Source of the DNA: CAYVKM01 sp964452045
GTDB taxonomy: Bacteria > Calditrichota > Calditrichia > RBG-13-44-9
Direction: 5' to 3'
Assembly (NCBI GenBank): GCA_964452045.1
Contig: CAYVKM010000029.1
Span: 1-38,117 of the forward strand
DNA length: 38,117 bases
The notes under the pieces: generated by a model
The model's input: only the letters and a program-made list of their open reading frames with translations
Database searches by the model: none
Told to the model about the DNA's origin: nothing
Program-made: the position numbers and the translations under genes
Shown: one piece after another, positions 32,976-38,117 of the stretch
Layout of the letters: each line of letters opens with the position of its first letter
Numbering within the stretch: position 1 is the first letter of the stretch

Positions 32976-33804
32976 CTGCCGTGGCTCCGTCTTTCAGGTT
33001 AATGGTTAAATACGGAAGTAACATTTTATCCTGATAATTCTTGGCATAAATTTCCCTGGGGGACATATTGCGGATCCAGCAGTAGACCGTTCCCACCAAT
33101 GCCGTCCCGGTTAATGAAGCCAGACCAATGGAGATTTTGTTATAACGGTTGGCATTGTCGTACAGTTCGTTAAACCGGTCAAGGTCGGTATTATTTTGAT
33201 AATCATCGTGGTTCTTGCGGTATTCATTGCGAACGATAAAGGTGGCCACTCCCAATCCCACCGTGGCGGCCAGAAAATATTTGGTGGGATAATGGGTAAG
33301 TTTGATCCGGTTTTTATAGTCACCTTTTCCGGTCAGGTTATATAGGATATTGTTTGCTAACAAATCCACCATCTGGTTCAGGTGATCCCGGTCCGGACTG
33401 ACAACCTTTTCCGCCTGGGTCTGACCGGTGCTCACCTTCACGATGCTGGCATCGATCCGGTATTGGTCATTTATCTGGTTTATCGACCCATAAATAATAT
33501 ACTCAGCTTCCAGTAAACTGCCAATCTCCCGGGCATTGGTACTGTCGGTCAATCCGGTAAGAGCCAGTGCTTTTTCGTCCAAAACCGCCTTTAACTTTCG
33601 GCGCTCTAATACAGCCAGATCTTTTGATTGCGATAACCGGGTCTGGAGAAGATTGGGAATGGTTTCCTGCCACTGGTCAAGATAAAACACATCGGTATCA
33701 TTTTTAAATTCGCCAATAGCAATTCGTAATTGTGCGGCAGATGATTTGGGAAAAAGGGGAATAAACAGCAGAGTTGTTAATACCAGTTTTACCAAAAACC
33801 GCAT
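32956..33804 (-). CDS. CsgG/LpoB-like envelope protein
   Basis: This 282-residue protein has a Sec signal peptide (about 1-23, ending SSAA-Q) without a lipobox. A CsgG-like domain follows (about 25-150): LRIAIGEFKNDTDVFYLDQW, LLQTRLSQSKDLAVLERRKL, LLEAEYIIYGSINQINDQYRI (seen as AEYIIYGSI). CsgG relatives form secretion pores or act as periplasmic assembly proteins. The C-terminal part has two short hydrophobic segments (about 172-186 and 225-243) and a beta-rich end. AAGG lies eight bases before the ATG. It is the first gene of an overlapping operon with two lipoproteins, suggesting a shared envelope complex. Confidence 0.72.
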   Translation of the reverse strand: MRFLVKLVLTTLLFIPLFPKSSAAQLRIAIGEFKNDTDVFYLDQWQETIPNLLQTRLSQSKDLAVLERRKLKAVLDEKALALTGLTDSTNAREIGSLLEAEYIIYGSINQINDQYRIDASIVKVSTGQTQAEKVVSPDRDHLNQMVDLLANNILYNLTGKGDYKNRIKLTHYPTKYFLAATVGLGVATFIVRNEYRKNHDDYQNNTDLDRFNELYDNANRYNKISIGLASLTGTALVGTVYCWIRNMSPREIYAKNYQDKMLLPYLTINLKDGATAGVQIHF

Positions 33805-33954
33805 AGTCTGCCTTTATGTTTAGAATAAAATATCCTGCCTGCGGTGAAATTTAAAGTGAATGACCGGATCAGTCAACATTTCTTTATATCGTAAGTATTG
33901 TCGTTGTCGAGGATTGGTCATATCTATTTTATTTTTTCGCAATGCAATCGGTTA

Positions 33955-34075
33955 TTGTCATCCCGGCAGGGAATGCCGGGATCCAGGACTCAGGGATGAG
34001 AATATATTGGATCCCCTGCCTGCGCCTGGGCTCTGGCAGGCCGCTTATCCCGCAGTTACGGGACGGGGATGACAA
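33955..34075. repeat. 121-bp element with 10-bp terminal inverted repeats
   Basis: TTGTCATCCC (33955-33964) is exactly inverted as GGGATGACAA (34066-34075). Inside, CCCGGC/GCCGGG pairs near the left end, and GGATCC occurs twice. It has the look of a MITE-like or intergenic GTCATCCC repeat with no coding capacity. Confidence 0.65.
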
Positions 34076-34085
34076 AATTGATGGT

Positions 34086-34120
34086 AGTCTTTGCGAGCCA
34101 GGGATGGAGTGGCAATCTCT
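34086..34120 (+). repeat. Dispersed repeat related to the 23.6-kb spacer
   Basis: AGTCTTTGCGAGCCA starts here and a GGCAATCTC follows near 34111. The same two blocks occur in reverse orientation near 23610-23641 (GAGATTAC...GGCTCGCAAAGAC). Confidence 0.55.
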
Positions 34121-34177
34121 TGGTGTTTAGATTAACCTAGGGAATAGAGAAAACAATTTAATAATTCAACTATCAGG

Positions 34178-35632
34178 TTATTTCCCCTTTTCCACAATCT
34201 TGATCAGTGTATTGGCCGGCACGTTGTCAGTGAGCTGCATTCCATTCAACAGCGCCATCTTATCCAGCTCGTCCCCGGATATTTTAAATCCGGTGAGGAC
34301 ATCCCTCAGCGACCCGGATTTGGTCACGGTCTTAAGTTTCACCCGGTCCGGCTGTACATTGATTTTGTTCTGATCGGTAAGCCGGTTAAAACTACCGATG
34401 GTTTGCTGAAAGTTGTTTTTATAAGTATCAAATGACGGTTGAGCAGTGAAACCATAGAAAACGAAAATATGCTGATCCTTTTTGATAAAATAAGCCAGAA
34501 CCCGCAGAACCTCCTGCTGGGATTGAATGTCAGCCGTCAGGGCCGTGGCCGGCATCCCGTGCACCTTAGTACTGTTTTGGCTAACCATAGTCGCCTTGCT
34601 GTCTGAGATAAATTTTGCGGCTGCATCTTCCGGAGTGGCAGCAGCGTCCATGGCGAACAGAATTACTGCATCTTCCTGAGGACTGGTTATCTGTACCTGA
34701 GTAGGGGTGTTCAAGACTTTCCAGTCTGCCGGAATGGAAAACATGAAAGTGAGATCCGGGTGATAAAATATACCATTTTCCAGGTAGCCCTGACGCGGAT
34801 CATCCCCGAAAACAATGCCGTCAATATGATGCAGAAACTCATCACGATCCACCACCAGCGTTTTACCAGCTGCTTTCTGGCGCCATTCCTTAGCCAGGGT
34901 TTCAACTTTTTGCGCCCTTCCCTCTGGGTTTGGGTGCGTAGAGAACCATTCCGCCAGACCATCCCGGCTGCCGGATGGACTCATCCGGTCCAGAGTATGG
35001 AAAAAATTGGCCATCTGGGTTGCATCATAACCGGCTTCGGTCGAATATTGCACACCCAGTTCATCGGACTGACTTTCATTCTCCCGGCTGAATTTCAGAA
35101 AGAGCATTCCCACCCCAAACTGGGCAATGCCGGCATATTTTTGGAAGGTCTCCGACAGAACGGAGCCTAGGCCCAGGCCAAGTTGTGCCAGCTGTGCCTT
35201 GCTGTATTGCTCTGCCGAATGCCGGGCAGTAATATGACCGATCTCATGCCCCATAACCCCGGCCAGTTCCGCTTCGTTGTTCAGATAAGCCAGGATACCC
35301 CGGGTGATGTACACGTAGCCGCCCGGAATCGCGAAAGCGTTAATTACCGGGGTATCCATCACTTTAAACTCGTAGGGCAGGTTTGGACGATGGGAAAGTC
35401 TGGCCATCTTCATTCCGATACCGGTAATATAGGCAGCCAGCTTTTGGTCCGGATAAACCCCGTATTGCTGCACAATCTGAGCATCAGAGCTTTTTCCCAG
35501 TTGAATTTCATCGGATTCACTTAATAACATGAGCTGACGTTTCCCAGTAACCGGATTCACCGCACAGGCCAGTAAAAGAGCAATCAACGTCACCAAAACA
35601 ATTTTCAAACTGGAAGATGTATGCTGAAACAT
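34178..35632 (-). CDS. M48-family metalloprotease lipoprotein with LysM-like tail
   Basis: This 484-residue protein has a lipoprotein signal (LLAC, Cys23), an M48 protease domain (about 35-270) with zinc motif GHEIGHITARH (H129, E130, H133) and third ligand in ENESQSDELG (E186). A middle domain follows (about 285-415), then a C-terminal LysM-like segment (about 425-482; LRDVLTGFKISGDELDKMALLNGM). This resembles BepA/LoiP-type proteases that control outer-membrane protein quality, here with an extra middle domain. GAGGT lies eight bases before the ATG. It diverges from the pseudo-HtrA gene across about 130 bp. Confidence 0.9.
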   Translation of the reverse strand: MFQHTSSSLKIVLVTLIALLLACAVNPVTGKRQLMLLSESDEIQLGKSSDAQIVQQYGVYPDQKLAAYITGIGMKMARLSHRPNLPYEFKVMDTPVINAFAIPGGYVYITRGILAYLNNEAELAGVMGHEIGHITARHSAEQYSKAQLAQLGLGLGSVLSETFQKYAGIAQFGVGMLFLKFSRENESQSDELGVQYSTEAGYDATQMANFFHTLDRMSPSGSRDGLAEWFSTHPNPEGRAQKVETLAKEWRQKAAGKTLVVDRDEFLHHIDGIVFGDDPRQGYLENGIFYHPDLTFMFSIPADWKVLNTPTQVQITSPQEDAVILFAMDAAATPEDAAAKFISDSKATMVSQNSTKVHGMPATALTADIQSQQEVLRVLAYFIKKDQHIFVFYGFTAQPSFDTYKNNFQQTIGSFNRLTDQNKINVQPDRVKLKTVTKSGSLRDVLTGFKISGDELDKMALLNGMQLTDNVPANTLIKIVEKGK

Positions 35633-35649
35633 TGAAATTACCTCACTGT

Positions 35650-35678
35650 TTGTTTTGTGGTTTAGAATGTTTTATAAT
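35650..35678 (+). promoter_or_regulatory. Probable promoter of the pseudo-HtrA gene
   Basis: TTGTTT (35650-35655), 17-bp spacer, perfect TATAAT (35673-35678). It lies 85 bp before the chosen ATG. Confidence 0.45.
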
Positions 35679-35763
35679 TGGTGAAAAAATAATATTTTCC
35701 ATTGCAGAAATAAAGGTATTTTAAGAATCTTCAAAAATTTCATCTATGAAACCAGGGTCTTTC

Positions 35764-37170
35764 ATGAAAAGCACATCAATTCTGTTAATCATTATCCTTG
35801 CAGTTACTTCGGGTTTTGCCCAAAAATCAGCGAAAGAGATTTACAATTTTTACCAGGATAAAATATGTCTGGTCAGTTTTTACCAGAATATTGCCAGCGA
35901 GGCAAAAATCGGATCATTTGATAAAATCAAGCGCTACCGGATCGGGATTGTGGTGAGTCCGGATGGTCTGATTATGGTGAGCAGTGATGTTTATCCGGTC
36001 TCTCTGGATGTGGTGTCATCGGGCACTTCATTTCTTTCCGGCTTACCCACAGAATTTAAGGTAAAACTATCTGATAATCAGGAATATCCGGCCAGGTTCC
36101 TGGGAAAAGATGATCAGGCTGAAGTGGCTTTCCTCGAGCTACAAGATACTAGGACGGACTTAAAACTTGATTATGTACAATTTGTCAAAACACCGGGTGT
36201 CCGGGTAGGAGAGAATATTTTTGTACTGGAGCTACTTTCCCAGAGTTATGAGTTTAATCATCTCTTTTCTGAATATCTGATCAATGCGATTGTGGAGACG
36301 CCGCGGCGTAAATTTCTGGTAAACAACTCCACCACTGCACTGAGTGCGGGCGGGTTGGTTCTGGATGACCGTGGCCAGGCAATTGGAGTAACCTTGAATC
36401 AGTCTTTCAATTTTTCTTTTGCCACGCCCGGCGATTTTGAAGATTTTCATAAGGATTATTTGGAAATTGCCCCCTCCGAATGGTTTCTGGAATCTATTGC
36501 AAATCCACCCAATCTTCAGGAAAACGAGTCTATTCCCCGATCCTGGCTGGGCATCCGCATGCAGGGCCTGAATGAGGAATTACAGAAATATTGGAAAGTC
36601 CCACAGGCGGGAGGCATTGTGGTTAACGAGGTCTATCCGGAATCCCCGGCTGCCCGGGCAAAACTTAAACAGGGGGATGTGATTCTGGCGGTGGAAGATT
36701 CGGTGCTGTTGGTAAAAGATGACGACCAGACTGCAAAATTGCGCAATCTGGTCCGTGAATATCCACCTGATATGAAAATAAAAATGAAGATTTTTCGGGA
36801 CGGTCAGGTGATTACCCGAACGGTTAAACTGGAAGCTGCTCCAAAGTCCATCAGTCTGGCGGATAAATATGCTGTTCCTCAACTTGGATTTGAAGTACGG
36901 GAACTGACCCGGGATATTCTTTATCAGTCGGATTTACCCCTGAACACCCCAGGTGTATTCGTCTTTCAGGTGGACCGGGCTTCTCCTGCCGGTATCGGTG
37001 GGCTGCAGATCGGTGACATCATTCAGGAAATCAACAATTCCCCGGTTAAAGATATTACCGAAGCAAAGGCTATGTTGGGAAAATCGCAAGAGGATGGGAA
37101 AACCAGATATATGTTTAGAGTCTTGTCCGACCGGGAAACACGTTTTGTTTTTATTGATCTGAAAAAATAG
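35764..37170 (+). CDS. HtrA-like PDZ protein without a catalytic triad (pseudoprotease)
   Basis: This 468-residue exported protein has a signal peptide (about 1-19, ending GFA-Q), a trypsin-fold region (about 22-225) and two PDZ domains (about 255-350 and 370-460; SPAARAKLKQGDVILAVED and SPAGIGGLQIGDIIQEINN). Its order matches the HtrA protease at 27864-29216, but the active-site motifs are altered. The His motif TNHHVV is replaced by MVSSDVYPV, the Asp motif by AEVAFLEL (Glu120), and NSGG by SAGG (Ala195). It is therefore expected to bind peptides or regulate proteases rather than cleave. ATG 35764 has AGGG six bases upstream; ATG 35746 in the same frame lacks a site and would precede the signal peptide. 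Confidence 0.85.
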   Translation: MKSTSILLIIILAVTSGFAQKSAKEIYNFYQDKICLVSFYQNIASEAKIGSFDKIKRYRIGIVVSPDGLIMVSSDVYPVSLDVVSSGTSFLSGLPTEFKVKLSDNQEYPARFLGKDDQAEVAFLELQDTRTDLKLDYVQFVKTPGVRVGENIFVLELLSQSYEFNHLFSEYLINAIVETPRRKFLVNNSTTALSAGGLVLDDRGQAIGVTLNQSFNFSFATPGDFEDFHKDYLEIAPSEWFLESIANPPNLQENESIPRSWLGIRMQGLNEELQKYWKVPQAGGIVVNEVYPESPAARAKLKQGDVILAVEDSVLLVKDDDQTAKLRNLVREYPPDMKIKMKIFRDGQVITRTVKLEAAPKSISLADKYAVPQLGFEVRELTRDILYQSDLPLNTPGVFVFQVDRASPAGIGGLQIGDIIQEINNSPVKDITEAKAMLGKSQEDGKTRYMFRVLSDRETRFVFIDLKK

Positions 37171-37202
37171 TTGAATGATACCAGCCTTATAGGATTAGAT
37201 CT

Positions 37203-37880
37203 GTGAATTATGTTTATGATTATCCCCGGCCGATGGTAATCGTGGACATGTTGATATGGCGCTATCGGGAGGAAAAGGTGGAAATATTATTGATCCGACG
37301 GGACGGGCCGCCTTTCCGGGGCCAATGGGCATTGCCCGGTGGATTCATTCAAATGGATGAGACGCTGCTCGAATCGGCGAAGAGAGAGTTGGTGGAAGAA
37401 ACCGGGATAAAGGATATGGATCTGTTTTCTCTGACAATTGCCGGAAATCCGGAACGCGATCCCCGAGGACGGACCATTACCGCGTTGTTTACCGGCTTTC
37501 TCACCGAACCATTTGTTGAGGTCCGGGCCGGAGATGATGCCCGGGAAGCAGAATGGTTTGCGGTTAATCGGTTACCTCAACTGGCTTTCGACCATGCTCA
37601 ACTCATCCGGGATGCGATAAATGAACTTGCCCACCGGCTTTACTGGCAGCTCTGGATACTCATGTTCTTCCCCTTAAAAATAGTGCTTTCCGATCTGGAG
37701 AAAATCGGTAGATTCTTCTGGAATGAAGTGAACGGTTCAGAAAATATATTAAAAGTAGCTGAACATTTAAATTTGGTACAGCGGGATGGTGCTGATTCCT
37801 GGAAAAGAATTTCTTCTAATCAACAAATCGTTTCTTTGACTGCAGAGGACCTTATCAAAGCATGGCAAAGTGCAGGATAA
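37203..37880 (+). CDS. Nudix hydrolase
   Basis: This 225-residue protein has a Nudix domain (about 8-145) with a perfect Nudix box GFIQMDETLLESAKRELVEE plus TGI (G-x5-E-x7-REL-x-EE-x-G-I, residues 47-69). N-terminal YPRPMVIVDML and LPGGFIQMDE fit the ADP-ribose pyrophosphatase/NrtR-like group. The C-terminal ~75 residues do not clearly show the winged-helix of NrtR regulators, so enzyme rather than repressor is favoured. The start is GTG with AGGA eight bases upstream. The following lipoprotein ATG lies one base after the stop, implying co-translation. Confidence 0.9.
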   Translation: MNYVYDYPRPMVIVDMLIWRYREEKVEILLIRRDGPPFRGQWALPGGFIQMDETLLESAKRELVEETGIKDMDLFSLTIAGNPERDPRGRTITALFTGFLTEPFVEVRAGDDAREAEWFAVNRLPQLAFDHAQLIRDAINELAHRLYWQLWILMFFPLKIVLSDLEKIGRFFWNEVNGSENILKVAEHLNLVQRDGADSWKRISSNQQIVSLTAEDLIKAWQSAG

Positions 37881-37881
37881 C

Positions 37882-38117
37882 ATGAAAAGATTATTTTTCT
37901 CTCTTTCGGTAGTTTTTGTCATTTTAATTCTGAATTGCAGCAAGCATTATCAGGGTGATATTGAATTGTTCTCATTGGAGGGTGAATGGTATTATCAGAT
38001 CAGCGATTCCCTCAGCTTTCAGAAAGCTGAAAGTCTCTCCGAGGGCTGGATGGAAGCGATTACGCCCATCATTTTTCATGGGAGTGATTTGAAGCAGAAT
38101 AAAAAGTGGATCTGGCT
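37882..38117 (+). CDS. Lipoprotein start, truncated by the window edge
   Basis: The first 78 codons are visible. The signal peptide ends in LILNCS (Cys19), a usable lipobox with Asn at -1. The mature start (LFSLEGEWYYQISDSLSF, then GWMEAI) recalls the jelly-roll/7TMR-DISM-type sensor N-terminus that begins with a 'GxW' strand, but too little is present to assign a family. AGGA lies four bases before the ATG, within the end of the Nudix gene. It begins one base after the Nudix stop. Confidence 0.7.
   Translation, partial: MKRLFFSLSVVFVILILNCSKHYQGDIELFSLEGEWYYQISDSLSFQKAESLSEGWMEAITPIIFHGSDLKQNKKWIW

Larger units (their letters stand above)
33805..34177. other. Gene-free spacer filled with dispersed repeats
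   Basis: These 373 bp separate the CsgG-like operon and the M48 gene. Two repeats, listed separately, occupy 33955-34120. The short reading frames across them are translations of the repeats and not genes. Nothing recognisable lies in 33805-33954. Confidence 0.6.

Noticed and set aside
33860..34130. Short plus-strand reading frames of 62-70 codons
   Set aside because: They are translations of the GTCATCCC repeat element and neighbouring repeat, with no ribosome binding site.
37203..37880. Nudix protein as an NrtR-type transcriptional regulator
   Set aside because: The Nudix box is catalytically intact and the C-terminal segment does not show a recognisable winged helix.

Overview
The window looks like chromosomal DNA of a Gram-negative (diderm) bacterium of the FCB group, most plausibly near Calditrichota/KSB1 or a related lineage. 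This is inferred from several sequence signs: a secreted protein ending in the 'YPNPFNPxT...GLNNQGRKVASGIY' type A sorting domain, a patatin-POTRA-beta-barrel protein, many lipoproteins with clear lipoboxes, a CsgG-like protein and an M48/LysM lipoprotein. Ribosome binding sites are mostly good Shine-Dalgarno sequences. At least one promoter is a near-perfect E. coli-type -35/-10 pair, which argues against a true Bacteroidota. TTG starts are unusually common. No rRNA, tRNA, CRISPR array or complete insertion sequence was seen.

Layout. 1-5.5 kb: the 3' part of a DUF4397 secreted protein, facing a very large GH13 alpha-amylase-family enzyme across a strong stem-loop. 5.6-10.4 kb: a secreted phospholipase D-like protein and a patatin/outer-membrane-barrel protein, back to back with a DUF4105 (Lnb-type) membrane protein. 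10.4-10.9 kb: a gene-free patch of short palindromic repeats. 10.9-16.2 kb, all on the minus strand: YcxB-like protein, CDF metal transporter, lipoprotein, DDAH-type amidinohydrolase, DinB-like protein, a hypothetical protein and prephenate dehydratase. 16.3-18.1 kb: a C45-type acyltransferase/hydrolase with a repeat-like tail.

18.2-22.2 kb is the most interesting part: a minus-strand operon for two-step ATP-dependent citrate cleavage. Its genes are a citryl-CoA synthetase-like beta subunit, an alpha subunit and citryl-CoA lyase, which would provide acetyl-CoA plus oxaloacetate for a reductive TCA cycle. The beta subunit carries a C-terminal eight-cysteine 2[4Fe-4S] ferredoxin-like domain. 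The operon is interrupted at both gene junctions by inverted arrays of short repeats. One array pair encloses a GxxExxY (PD-(D/E)XK-like) gene; the other encloses about 130 bp with no gene.

22.4-30.5 kb: lipoate-protein ligase; a repeat-rich spacer; a B12-binding radical SAM protein translationally coupled to an EamA transporter; a 60-residue protein with a consensus promoter; an acidic zinc-ribbon protein; a YbaK-type tRNA deacylase; an active HtrA protease; and a DUF2914 membrane protein. 30.5-33.8 kb: an AT-rich patch with a small membrane peptide and a PKD-like lipoprotein, facing a tightly overlapping three-gene envelope operon (CsgG-like, thioredoxin-fold-like lipoprotein, PKD-like lipoprotein). 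33.8-34.2 kb: a repeat spacer. 34.2-38.1 kb: M48 metalloprotease, a second HtrA-like protein whose catalytic triad is gone, a Nudix hydrolase, and the start of another lipoprotein cut by the window edge.

All family assignments come from reading motifs by eye; no database search was possible.
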